From Citreicella sp. C3M06 (GTDB lineage Bacteria > Pseudomonadota > Alphaproteobacteria > Rhodobacterales > Rhodobacteraceae), in NCBI RefSeq assembly GCF_018860705.1, contig NZ_JAHKQA010000020.1, positions 1 to 53,355 on the forward strand: a stretch of DNA of 53,355 nt. The letters are read 5' to 3'. Under the pieces are notes generated by a model that saw nothing but the letters and a program-made list of their open reading frames with translations, had not been told where the DNA came from and did not search any database. This document shows positions 35,479-43,908 of this stretch, piece after piece. Position 1 is the first letter of the stretch, and the number at the start of each line of letters is the position of its first letter. A program made the position numbers and the translations under genes.

Positions 35479-37333
35479 GAACGCCGAAATACCATGCCCG
35501 GCCCGAGGTCTGATAGTCAGGAATGACCTCGTAATCCGCGTCGAACAGGTTTTCCACCCGTGCCCAGGCTTCCCAGTTGTCGGCAATCTGATAGCCGAAG
35601 CGGGCATTGACCACGGTGAAATCATCGACGCTGTCGGTGCTTGCGGCGCCGTAAGTGTCGGGGAAATCGGCCTTGTGCGTCAGGCTGACCCCGGCGCTCA
35701 GCGCATCGGTGATCTGCGCATCCAGCCCCATGGTCAGATCGTAGCGCGGCACCCGTTGCAGCGGCGCATCGTCATCGTCGCGCGCATCGGTGTAGGTATA
35801 GCCGCCGGTGAGCGACAAACGGTCCGACAACGGCATCGCGCCCGACAGTTCCAGCCCGCGCGACACGGACGTGCCCGACAGCTGGCCATAGCGGCTGGTG
35901 GCGTAATCATATTCGATCAGATCGTCGATGCTGGTGTGGAACACCGTCGCGCCAATGCTCGCCCCGCCCGCAAAGGCGTAATCCGCGCCAAACTCGACCG
36001 ACTGCGAGGTTTCCGGCGTCAGATCCTCGTTGCCATACGAGGGCGAGAACAGCTCGTACATTGACGGCGCGCGATAGCCCTTGGCCCATGCGCCGCGCAG
36101 GGTCAGCGCGTTGGTGGCACGCCACGACAGGGTGGCGCGGCCCGACCATTCGCCGCCGAACTCGGACTGCTCGTCATGGCGCACCGACACGGTGGCATCG
36201 ACATCGGGGGTGATGGCATAGGCCAGTTCCGCATAGGCGGCGGTGTTGCCTGTTTCTTCGTCGCTGTAGCCGGTGCCGTTGCGCGACCAGAACGCATCAT
36301 AGGTGGCGGCGCTGAAATCGGCCGTCTCGATGCTGCGCTCAAGGCCAAAAGACAGGGTCGCCGCGGCGCTGGCCTCCCACGTGCCGCTGTAGGCGGCGAC
36401 ATCGCGGGTTGAGCCGAATTCGTCGCTCCAGCCCACCGCGTCGAAGCTGCGCTCGATGTCATAGCGCGAGAAAGACAGCTCATGTGCGACCGTGCCGGTC
36501 TGCAGCTGCGCATAGGCGCGCAGCGCCCAGCTGTCGGTCTCGAAGCTGCCGCTGCCCGGATCGGTCCAGTCGTTACTGTCGTAATCGCCCGCGCCGTCAT
36601 AGGCAAAGCCGCTCAGCCCAATGCGCAGATCGGGGGTGGCCTGAAAATAGCCGTCAAAGCCGTATTGGTTGGCGGTGTAGCCATCCTCGTCATCGGCGGC
36701 GTCAAGATCGATCGAGCTGAAGCCGTCGGTCGCCAGCCGCGAGGCCGTCACCGCAAGGCCCCAGTTTTCGCCCGCAACGCCATAAGAGGCGGCGGCGTTG
36801 GTGGTGCCAAAGGCGCCGTATTCCACCGACAGCGCGCCGGTCTCGCCGGTCTCTTCGGGGGCCTTGGCAAGATCGATGGCAACGATGCCGGCAATGGCGT
36901 CCGATCCGTACAGCGCCGATTGCGCCCCGCGCACCACCTCGGCGCGGCTGACGCCGCCGGGCAGGATGCCGCCAAAGTTGAAGGCCGCCTGCGTCGACGA
37001 GGCGTCGCTGACCCGGATGCCATTGATGAACACCGGAGCGTATTGATTGGGCAGGCCGCGGATCGACAGCGATGTGGTTGCCCCGGGCGCACCGTTGCGC
37101 ACCACGTTGACGCCGGGCACCCGGTCGAGCGTGTCGGCAAGGCTGGTCTCGGGGCTGGTCTCGATCTGCTCTTGCGTCAGCACGGTGACGCTGCTGCCGG
37201 TGCGCGACAGCTCGGTCGGGGTTTCGCTGGCGTAAAGCGTCAGGCTGGGCAGCTCATAGGCAGCGTTGTCTTGCGCCTGAGCGGCGGCGGCGCTCAGCGC
37301 AAGCGCCGAGACGGTGGCGAGGGCGTGTTTCAT
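35465..37333 (-). CDS. btuB: TonB-dependent outer-membrane vitamin B12 receptor
   Basis: A 622-residue outer-membrane receptor. Signal peptide MKHALATVSALALSAAAAQA is followed by a TonB-box-like LPSLTLYA. The plug domain comes next (LADTLDRVPGVNVVRNG, then LSIRGLPNQYAPVFINGIRV and AEVVRGAQSALYGSDAIAG), then a 22-strand barrel ending in the aromatic terminus WYFGVRASF. The overall size and the compact plug match BtuB. Identity as the B12 receptor is supported by the cobalamin riboswitch 150 bases upstream and by the btuFCD genes that follow. Confidence 0.93.
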   Translation of the reverse strand: MKHALATVSALALSAAAAQAQDNAAYELPSLTLYASETPTELSRTGSSVTVLTQEQIETSPETSLADTLDRVPGVNVVRNGAPGATTSLSIRGLPNQYAPVFINGIRVSDASSTQAAFNFGGILPGGVSRAEVVRGAQSALYGSDAIAGIVAIDLAKAPEETGETGALSVEYGAFGTTNAAASYGVAGENWGLAVTASRLATDGFSSIDLDAADDEDGYTANQYGFDGYFQATPDLRIGLSGFAYDGAGDYDSNDWTDPGSGSFETDSWALRAYAQLQTGTVAHELSFSRYDIERSFDAVGWSDEFGSTRDVAAYSGTWEASAAATLSFGLERSIETADFSAATYDAFWSRNGTGYSDEETGNTAAYAELAYAITPDVDATVSVRHDEQSEFGGEWSGRATLSWRATNALTLRGAWAKGYRAPSMYELFSPSYGNEDLTPETSQSVEFGADYAFAGGASIGATVFHTSIDDLIEYDYATSRYGQLSGTSVSRGLELSGAMPLSDRLSLTGGYTYTDARDDDDAPLQRVPRYDLTMGLDAQITDALSAGVSLTHKADFPDTYGAASTDSVDDFTVVNARFGYQIADNWEAWARVENLFDADYEVIPDYQTSGRAWYFGVRASF

Positions 37334-37481
37334 CCAATCGGTCCTGTCCTTTGCGGCACCGGTCCTGCGGGGCCTGATCTGGTCGTGTCGGTGGAAGTGT
37401 TTCCGCGACGGTTGAACGTCACCACGAACGGACGAAGGACCGTTCCCTCAGGCGCGCCCCGCGCGTGGGGAGGGTGAACAC

Positions 37482-37645
37482 CCTGGCAGGTCTCCTGACT
37501 TGCGGGTCGTCGCGCTGTCCGGGCCTTCCCGGGCCATATCGACCCAGTGGCATGTGTCCGGAGACGCTCGCCGCTCACAGTTGCGGGGGCAGTCGCGGAA
37601 TGTCACCGCGTTCCCTTTTCACCGGGTCACTGACCCGGAACCAAA
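37482..37645 (-). ncRNA. Cobalamin (vitamin B12) riboswitch
   Basis: Read on the minus strand, the conserved core is unmistakable. AAAAGGGAACGCGGTG is followed by ACTGCCCCCGCAACTGTGAG, then the B12 box ATGCCACTGGGT, and AGTCAGGAGACCTGCC closes the structure at 37484. It sits in the leader of btuB, where cobalamin binding would shut off expression. Between it and the ATG (37333) is a GAACGG/CCGTTC hairpin (37426-37445) that could be part of the expression platform. Confidence 0.96.
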
Positions 37646-37727
37646 GCAGAGCCCGCATAGCGCGCCAGAGGGCAGCGCACAAGCTATTTGCCGCATCGCA
37701 AAGCGGTGCGTGGCCTGCATCTAGCGG

Positions 37728-37813
37728 GTTGCCCGGCGCGGGCCGCGACTGCACCGGGTATGCGCGACGAGGATCTTCAGACCCGATCCGGTCTGGATGT
37801 GGCGCCGGGCAAC
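37728..37813. other. Unassigned structured element with 12-bp inverted repeat
   Basis: GTTGCCCGGCGC (37728-37739) and GCGCCGGGCAAC (37802-37813) are exact complements enclosing 62 bases. Inside is a second hairpin CAGACC/GGTCTG (37779-37796) and a further CGCG-rich region that may pair. It lies between the riboswitch's promoter side and the peroxiredoxin gene. The rest of the 37646-37942 interval has no gene that I can support. Confidence 0.5.
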
Positions 37814-37942
37814 AGCGGCGGATCGCCCCGCGCTGCCCCGCGCGTCAGGTTTGCGCCGGGCGGGTAGCGGATATGCATAAAGGTTTGTCCGCTGCACCGC
37901 AGAATTTCGTTAGTTTTGCGCCATCACGAATAGGAGAAAACC

Positions 37943-38485
37943 ATGAAAACGAACGTCAAGCTGCCCGACGTGACCTTCCGCACCCGTGTGCGCGACGACA
38001 GCATCGAAGGGCCGAACCCGTTCCGCTGGCAGGACATGACCACCGCCGATTATTTCGCCGGCAAGCGCGTCATCCTGTTTTCGCTGCCGGGGGCCTTTAC
38101 GCCGACCTGCTCGACCTACCAGCTGCCGGGCTTCGAGAACAATTTCGAAGAGTTCAAGGCGCAGGGCATCGACGAGATCTATTGCCTGTCGGTGAACGAC
38201 AGCTTCGTGATGAACCAGTGGGCCAAGGCGCAGGGCATCAAAAACGTCAAGGTGATCCCCGATGGGTCGGGCGAATTCAGCCGCCGGATGGGAATGCTGG
38301 TCAACAAGGACAATCTTGGCTTTGGGCCGCGCTCGTGGCGCTATGCGGCCATCGTCGACAACGGCGTGATCGAGGCATGGTTCGAAGAACCCGGCCTGAT
38401 GGACAACTGCCCCGACGATCCTTATGGCGAATCCTCGCCCGAGAACCTGCTGGCCCATCTCAAGCAGGCGGTCGCGGCAGAGTAA
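37943..38485 (+). CDS. Peroxiredoxin (Prx5-type redoxin)
   Basis: A 180-residue thiol peroxidase of the Prx5/AhpE-like redoxin family that reduces hydrogen peroxide and organic peroxides. The active-site motif is PGAFTPTCSTYQLPGF, with the peroxidatic cysteine in PTCS near residue 56. YFAGKRVILFSLPGAFTP, IYCLSVNDSFVMNQWAK and RSWRYAAIVDNGVIEAWF are Prx5 landmarks. One further cysteine lies near the C-terminus (MDNCPDDPYG). ATAGGAG is placed 6 bases before the ATG. It is transcribed away from the B12 operon and ends in its own terminator. Confidence 0.95.
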   Translation: MKTNVKLPDVTFRTRVRDDSIEGPNPFRWQDMTTADYFAGKRVILFSLPGAFTPTCSTYQLPGFENNFEEFKAQGIDEIYCLSVNDSFVMNQWAKAQGIKNVKVIPDGSGEFSRRMGMLVNKDNLGFGPRSWRYAAIVDNGVIEAWFEEPGLMDNCPDDPYGESSPENLLAHLKQAVAAE

Positions 38486-38509
38486 CGCCTCTGAGCCACG
38501 TCTTCAGAC

Positions 38510-38542
38510 CCCGCCCGGGCACGCCCCGCGGCGGGTTTTTTT
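38510..38542 (+). terminator. Intrinsic terminator of the peroxiredoxin gene
   Basis: CCCGCC (38510-38515) pairs with GGCGGG (38530-38535), and a run of seven T follows at once. It lies 25 bases after the stop codon. Confidence 0.85.
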
Positions 38543-38815
38543 GTTTTTATGCGCGGGGGCGCTGCGCACGGTTCGCCCGCTGAATACCGCGTTCGGCACG
38601 CTCGATCGGGGCACGCCCCGCCACGGACGAGACGGAATTCCTCTCCATCTGACCGGGCGAGTCCCGCAGGTTTCGCCGACGCTCTTTGCCGATGATCTTT
38701 GGCACGACCCGGCAGAGACCGCAGCGCCGCCGCGCGCAGCGCGTCGCCCGGGCTCTGTGGCCTTGGCACGCCGCGATGCGCCCCAGTGCGTTTTGCAGAT
38801 GCAGAACTGAATTCA
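38543..38815. other. Non-coding gap before the iclR operator
   Basis: About 270 bases with no reading frame that looks like protein, no tRNA and no clear repeat. The base composition changes from GC-rich to AT-richer near 38800, where the regulatory region of the iclR gene begins. Confidence 0.5.
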
Positions 38816-38843
38816 TTGAGAAATTTCCCCTCGAATTTCACAA
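38816..38843. promoter_or_regulatory. Palindrome before the IclR gene, probable operator
   Basis: TTGAGAAATT (38816-38825) and AATTTCACAA (38834-38843) are inverted repeats with one mismatch in ten, separated by 8 bases. Similar AT-rich dyads are bound by IclR-family regulators. It lies about 85 bases before the regulator's start and is the only such site in front of the catabolic cluster. Confidence 0.5.
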
Positions 38844-38926
38844 TGTCGGAACGCAGTCGACGATGACGGTTTTTCTTGCCGAATTTACGACCGCCTGAGA
38901 CAGTGCCCGCAAGAGGAGCCACATAC

Positions 38927-39781
38927 ATGAAACCCCGAGCGGACCGCCGCTATCCGGCCGACTTTGTCGTGACCGGAGACGCGAAAGCCATGCCTGAAAA
39001 GTCGTCGCAGCGGACAATCCAGTCCGTCGAACGGGCGCTGACGCTGCTGGAACTGGTGGCGCGGGAACCGGCGGGGCTGACCCTTTCGGAACTGGCGAGC
39101 GCGGCGGGGCTGAACAGCTCGACCTGTCACCATCTTGCGGCGACGCTGGTGGCGCGGGGCTATCTGCGCAACGACAAGCGCAGTCGGGGCTATGTGCTCG
39201 GCGCGCGCATCCGCGAGTTGCACGAGCTAGAACAGGGCGAACGCGATCCTTCGGTGCTGCTGGCAGGCCCGTTGCAAGAGCTTGGGCAGCGCCTTGGGCA
39301 CGGGGTGCAGATGGCGGTGATGTCGGAAAACGCGCTGATCACCAAGCTGCGCTTTCCCGACCCAACCGGCGAGGTCGAAGAGGCCGACGAGATCGAAAAG
39401 ATGTCCGCCGCCCATGCCACGGCGACCGGCAAGTCGATCCTTGCATGGATCCCCGACACCGAACTGGTGCGGGTGATCTCGGCGCATGGGCTGACGCGCT
39501 ACACCCCGCGCACGGTGACCAGCCTGTCGGGGCTGATCGAGGAATTGCGGCTGGTGCGGCGTCACAAATACGCGGTCGATGACGAGGAATTCCGCCTCGG
39601 CATCTGCTGCATTGGCGCCAGCGTGCGCGATGGCACCGGCGCGGTGGTGGGGGCGATCTCGGTCACCATTCCCGCCGCGATGGCGAGCGAGCCGTATCGC
39701 AAGATGCTCATCGGCGCGATGGTCGCCGCTGGCAACGACTTTTCACGCAAGATCGAAACCGCGACGCGGTTCGGCACCTGA
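38927..39781 (+). CDS. IclR-family transcriptional regulator
   Basis: A 284-residue regulator. The N-terminal winged helix-turn-helix spans about residues 25-85 (QRTIQSVERALTLLELVARE, then LTLSELASAAGLNSSTCHHL and GYVLGARI). The IclR effector domain follows (MSAAHATATGKSILAWIP, GICCIGASVRDGTGAVVGAI, SVTIPAAM). The ATG at 38927 has AGAGGAG upstream and heads the plus-strand catabolic cluster, whose first gene starts 20 bases after its stop. IclR proteins in this setting usually respond to the pathway substrate or an intermediate. Confidence 0.9.
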   Translation: MKPRADRRYPADFVVTGDAKAMPEKSSQRTIQSVERALTLLELVAREPAGLTLSELASAAGLNSSTCHHLAATLVARGYLRNDKRSRGYVLGARIRELHELEQGERDPSVLLAGPLQELGQRLGHGVQMAVMSENALITKLRFPDPTGEVEEADEIEKMSAAHATATGKSILAWIPDTELVRVISAHGLTRYTPRTVTSLSGLIEELRLVRRHKYAVDDEEFRLGICCIGASVRDGTGAVVGAISVTIPAAMASEPYRKMLIGAMVAAGNDFSRKIETATRFGT

Positions 39782-39801
39782 AGAAAGAGGAGGAGACTAT
39801 C

Positions 39802-40968
39802 ATGGCAATGCAGGGCAAGGTGACGACCCACAAGGATTACCCGATCCCCGAGACGATGAAGGCCTGGGTGCTGGGCGATCCCGGCGAGCTGACGCTGGCC
39901 GACAAGCCGGTGCCCAGCCCGGGCAAGGCCGAGGTGCTGGTGCGCATCGACGCCGTGGCGATCTGCGCCACGGATCTTGAGATCATCCACCACGGCCCGC
40001 CCGCGCAGATCCACGGCGGCGATCCGTTCAACAAGAATTTCACCCCCGGTCACGAATACATGGGCACCGTCGTCGCCCTTGGGCCGGGCGTTGATGAATA
40101 TGCCATCGGCGAGCGCGTCACCGTCGAAATCCACGCCGGTTGCGGCCAGTGCAAGCGTTGCCGTGAGGGCATGTACACCTCGTGCCACAATTACGGCAAG
40201 AATTACGGCGATGTCGACAAGGGCCACCGCGCCAATGGCTTCACCACCGACGGCGGCTTTGCCGAATACGCAATCAACAGCGTCAACACGCTGGTGCATG
40301 TCGACGACAGCATGAGTGACGAAGAGGCGACGCTGGTCGTGACCGCGGGCACGGCGATGTACGGTCTGACCGAACTTGGCGGGCTGGTGGCCGGGGAAAG
40401 CGTCGTGGTGACCGGGCCGGGGCCGATCGGCCTTTTGGGGGCGGCGGTGGCCAAGGCGCTGGGTGCGCAGCCGGTGATCCTGACCGGCACCCGCGACAAC
40501 CGGCTTGAGATCGGCAAGCAGCTGGGCGCCGATCATGTGGTGAACGTGCGCAAGGAAGAAAACGTCGTCGAGAAGATCCGCGAGCTGAACGGCGGTAAGG
40601 GTGTCGATTACGTGGTCGAATGCTCGGGCGCGCCGCAGGCGCTGAACGAGGCGGCGCAGATGGTCAACCGGGGCGGGCGCATCTGTCTTGCGGCGTTTCC
40701 GGGCAGCTCGCCCGAGGTGGATATCGCCTATCTGGTGCGCAACAACATCTACCTCTACGGCATCCGGGGCGAGGGCAAGACCGCGACCCACCGCGCCGAG
40801 GCCTTCATGCGCCAGAAGCGCTTCGATGCCACGCTGATCCACACCCATACTTTCCAGATGGAAGATCTGCCCGAGGCGCTGCGCTACGCCAAGGACCGTG
40901 TCGAAGACGCCATCAAGGTAGTGGTCAAGAACAAGCACGCCGAAGCGCAGCGCGTCGCCGCCGAGTAA
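39802..40968 (+). CDS. Zinc-dependent alcohol dehydrogenase (MDR family)
   Basis: A 388-residue medium-chain dehydrogenase/reductase. Catalytic zinc ligands are Cys in AICATDLE and the His-Glu pair in TPGHEYMGTV. The structural zinc loop is GCGQCKRCREGMYTSC. The Rossmann motif VVTGPGPIGLLGAAVAKALG binds NAD(P). It has an extra N-terminal 17 residues and an insert (NYGDVDKGHRANGFTTDG) near the zinc loop, resembling L-threonine/sorbitol dehydrogenase-like enzymes. In this cluster it probably oxidises a hydroxyl group of the substrate, or a primary alcohol whose aldehyde goes to the Mo enzyme (inference). Confidence 0.9.
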   Translation: MAMQGKVTTHKDYPIPETMKAWVLGDPGELTLADKPVPSPGKAEVLVRIDAVAICATDLEIIHHGPPAQIHGGDPFNKNFTPGHEYMGTVVALGPGVDEYAIGERVTVEIHAGCGQCKRCREGMYTSCHNYGKNYGDVDKGHRANGFTTDGGFAEYAINSVNTLVHVDDSMSDEEATLVVTAGTAMYGLTELGGLVAGESVVVTGPGPIGLLGAAVAKALGAQPVILTGTRDNRLEIGKQLGADHVVNVRKEENVVEKIRELNGGKGVDYVVECSGAPQALNEAAQMVNRGGRICLAAFPGSSPEVDIAYLVRNNIYLYGIRGEGKTATHRAEAFMRQKRFDATLIHTHTFQMEDLPEALRYAKDRVEDAIKVVVKNKHAEAQRVAAE

Positions 40969-40978
40969 CCGCGCAGGG

Positions 40979-40997
40979 GGCGCGGGATATCCGCGCC
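40979..40997 (+). terminator. Hairpin after the alcohol dehydrogenase gene
   Basis: GGCGCGG and CCGCGCC pair over GATAT, 11 bases past the stop codon, without a T-run. It sits in the only gap over 100 bases (40969-41084) in the first half of the cluster and may stabilise or partly terminate the message. Confidence 0.4.
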
Positions 40998-41084
40998 TCT
41001 GACCCCTTGTTTCGACCCGCAGCCGACGCCACGGCTTTGGCACGCGGGGCCGCTGATGCCGACTGATCGAAGAGGTGCAGTCCC

Positions 41085-42002
41085 ATGCTGACCTACGATG
41101 CCTATCACCGACCGACCTCTCTGCCCGAGGCGCTGCGCCTCTGGCGGGATGCGCCCGAGGGAAGCCGGCTGGTTTCCGGCGCGACCGACCTTCTGCCTGC
41201 CGCCCGCGATGGCCGCCTTGGAGATGTCCATCTGCCCGCGCTTATCGACCTGACCGGGGTCACCGAGCTGCGCGGCTATGATTTCGCCAACGGCCATGTC
41301 GCGCTGGGGGCCGGGACGGTCTATCAGGATTTCCTGACCGACCCGGTGCTGCGCCGGGCGCTGCCTTGCATGCCTTATGTGTCGATCTGGTTCGCCGATG
41401 ACCAGATCCGCGAAACCGCCACGCTTGCGGGCAATCTGGTCAACGCCTCGCCGGTGGCCGATGGCACACCCCCGGTGGTGGCGCTGAACGGGCTTGTCGA
41501 GCTTTCCAAGCTTGACGGCGATGCCATCACGTCGCGCCGGGTGCCGGTGCGTGACTTCATCACCGGGCCGGGCCGCACCGTGATCGCGCCGGGCGAAATC
41601 ATGACACGGGTCTTTCTTGATACCTGCTACGGCTATGGCGGGGCGTTCCAGAAGGTCGGCCAGCGGCGCTCGCTGGTGATCTCGGTCGCCTGCTGCGCGG
41701 CGCTGGTCAAGCTCGACGAAAGCGGCCGGGTGTTCGAGGACGTGCGCCTTGCCCTTGGCGGGGTCGGTCCGGGGCCGATCCGGCTGGACGATTCCGAACG
41801 GATGCTGCGCGGCGAGCCGCTGTCCGAAGAACTGATGCAAGCCGCTGCCGGGTTGGCGGCGGAGAAGGTCGCCTCGCGCTCGCGCCGGGACTACCGCCGC
41901 GACGTGGTGGTCAGTTTCGTGCGCGCCGCCCTGTCGGAAGCGCTGAGCAATGCCGGGGCCAAGGCTCCGCTGCAAACCATGGAGGACATGGCCAATGTCT
42001 GA
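41085..42002 (+). CDS. FAD-binding subunit of a molybdenum hydroxylase (CoxM-like)
   Basis: A 305-residue FAD subunit of the xanthine dehydrogenase/CO dehydrogenase family. It passes electrons from the 2Fe-2S centres to NAD or another acceptor. The PCMH-type FAD site includes GSRLVSGATDLLPAARDG near residue 25 and ALGAGTVYQDFL. RETATLAGNLVNASPVADG is the second FAD motif. The C-terminal domain follows from about residue 175, with SRRDYRRDVVVSFVRAAL at the end. It overlaps the next gene by 8 bases. Confidence 0.92.
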   Translation: MLTYDAYHRPTSLPEALRLWRDAPEGSRLVSGATDLLPAARDGRLGDVHLPALIDLTGVTELRGYDFANGHVALGAGTVYQDFLTDPVLRRALPCMPYVSIWFADDQIRETATLAGNLVNASPVADGTPPVVALNGLVELSKLDGDAITSRRVPVRDFITGPGRTVIAPGEIMTRVFLDTCYGYGGAFQKVGQRRSLVISVACCAALVKLDESGRVFEDVRLALGGVGPGPIRLDDSERMLRGEPLSEELMQAAAGLAAEKVASRSRRDYRRDVVVSFVRAALSEALSNAGAKAPLQTMEDMANV

Positions 42003-43908
42003 GACCAGGATCACCTGCGAGGTCAACGGCCGCAAGGTCGCCCGCACCGTCGCAACCCATAAACGCCTGCTTGATCTGCTGCGCGACGATCTCAACCTGA
42101 CCGGCACCAAGGAAGGCTGCGGCGCCGGGGAATGCGGCACCTGTTCGGTGTTCGTCGATGGCAAGCTGGTGAAATCCTGCCTTGTGCCGGCGGCCCGTGC
42201 CGAGGGCGCGCGCATCGAAACCATCGAAGGGCTGGCGGGGATGGGCCCGCTGACCCCGGTGCAAAAGGCGTTTCACAAGACCGGCGCCAGCCAGTGCGGC
42301 TATTGCATTCCCGGCATGGTGATGGCGGCGACCAACTGCCTGCGGCTCAACCCCGAGGCCGATATCGACGAGATCAAGGAGCGTATGGGCGGCAATATCT
42401 GCCGCTGTACCGGCTATACCAAGATCCTCGAAGCGGTGGAAATCGCCCGTGACGTGATCGCCGGGCGCCGCCCCGAGGGCGATCTTGATACCGACGAGCC
42501 GCTTGGCGACAGCTTCATCGGCCACAACGTGCGCCGCATCGACGCCCCGGCCAAGGTTACCGGGCGCCTGCGCTATGCCGCCGACATGAAACTGGTCGAC
42601 ATGCTGCAGATGCAGGTGCTGCGCAGCCCGCATCCCCATGCGCGCATCGTTTCAATCGATACCTCTGTCGCCGAGGCGATGGAGGGGGTGGAATGCGTCA
42701 TCACCGCCGCAGATGTGCCCGGCAAGGACGGGTTTGGCGTGTTTGTGCATGACCAGCCGATCATGGCGCGCGGCAAGGTGCGCCATGTCGGCGAGGCGGT
42801 TGCCGCCGTTGCCGCCGAGGATTTGCTGACCGCCCGCCGCGCCGTCGCCGCGATTAAGGTCGAATATGAACCGCTGCCGGTGATCGGCACCCCCGAAGAC
42901 GCCATCGCCCCCGGCGCCCCGGTGATCCACGATTACGCGCCAGACAATGTCGTCAAGCATATCCCGCTGCGCAAGGGCAACCCCGAGGCGGGCTTTGCCG
43001 AGGCCGACCTGATCATCGAGGACAGCTTCAGTACGCAATCGGTAGAGCACGCCTACCTTGAACCCGAGGCCGGGGTGGCCTTTGTCGATCACGACGACGT
43101 GGTGACGGTGCATTCGCCCAGCCAGAACATCACCCATCACCGTCATATGCTGGCCGACATCCTTGGCCTGCCGATCAACAAGGTGCGCATGGTGATGTCT
43201 GCGGTGGGCGGCGGCTTTGGCGGCAAGGAAGACATGATCTATCAGGGCATGCTGGCGCTTGCGGCGATCAGGACCCGCCGCCCGGTGCAGCTGAATTTCA
43301 CCCGAGAGGAAAGCCTGATCGCCTCGGCCAAGCGGCATCCGTCCAAGGTCAGCTACAAGATGGGCCTGAAGCGGACCGGCAAGATCACTGCCATCACCTT
43401 TGACATGCTCTCGGACGGGGGCGCCTATGGCATGAGCTCCGAAGGGGTGATGCGCAAGGCGGCGATCCTGTCCTGCGGGCCTTACGAGGTGCACAACCTT
43501 CAGGTCGATACCCGCGCGGTCTATACCAACAACACGCCGTCGGGCGCGTTCCGCACCTTTGGCGGCATGCAGGCGCAATTCGCCACCGAAAGCATGATGG
43601 ACATCGCCGCCGAGGCGCTGGGCATGGACCCGTTCGAATTGCGGCGCATCAACATGTACCGCAAGGGCTCGATCACCCACACCCAGCATCGGCTTGACCG
43701 CGCATCGCTCGACATGGTGCTGGATGCGGCAGAAACCGCCAGCCGCTGGGAGAGCGGCGCGCCGAACGTGCGCGGTGCGGCGCGCAGCGACATGGGCGGC
43801 CCGGATACCCGCCAGCCCTGCACTCTGGGCGCGCGCATCGTCGCCGAGGCAGCGGACCTGTCGCAGGGCGATCATCCAACCAAGGCATCGACGGAGGCGG
43901 CAGAATGA
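41995..43908 (+). CDS. Molybdenum hydroxylase: 2Fe-2S domain fused to the N-terminal half of the Mo subunit
   Basis: A 637-residue composite protein. Residues 1-160 are a complete 2Fe-2S subunit with eight ligands: Cys42, 47, 50 and 62 (plant-type cluster) and Cys101, 104, 136 and 138 (QCGYC and CRC). After a short linker, residues about 170-637 are the first half of the molybdopterin subunit. RIDAPAKVTGRLRYAADM opens it, then VEHAYLEPEAGVA, GGGFGGKED near residue 405 and FRTFGGMQAQFATE. The chain stops at the boundary between the two Mo-subunit halves, and the rest is on the next gene, which begins within this stop codon (ATGA). In the usual layout the 2Fe-2S and Mo subunits are separate and the Mo subunit is whole. 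Confidence 0.92.
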   Translation: MSETRITCEVNGRKVARTVATHKRLLDLLRDDLNLTGTKEGCGAGECGTCSVFVDGKLVKSCLVPAARAEGARIETIEGLAGMGPLTPVQKAFHKTGASQCGYCIPGMVMAATNCLRLNPEADIDEIKERMGGNICRCTGYTKILEAVEIARDVIAGRRPEGDLDTDEPLGDSFIGHNVRRIDAPAKVTGRLRYAADMKLVDMLQMQVLRSPHPHARIVSIDTSVAEAMEGVECVITAADVPGKDGFGVFVHDQPIMARGKVRHVGEAVAAVAAEDLLTARRAVAAIKVEYEPLPVIGTPEDAIAPGAPVIHDYAPDNVVKHIPLRKGNPEAGFAEADLIIEDSFSTQSVEHAYLEPEAGVAFVDHDDVVTVHSPSQNITHHRHMLADILGLPINKVRMVMSAVGGGFGGKEDMIYQGMLALAAIRTRRPVQLNFTREESLIASAKRHPSKVSYKMGLKRTGKITAITFDMLSDGGAYGMSSEGVMRKAAILSCGPYEVHNLQVDTRAVYTNNTPSGAFRTFGGMQAQFATESMMDIAAEALGMDPFELRRINMYRKGSITHTQHRLDRASLDMVLDAAETASRWESGAPNVRGAARSDMGGPDTRQPCTLGARIVAEAADLSQGDHPTKASTEAAE

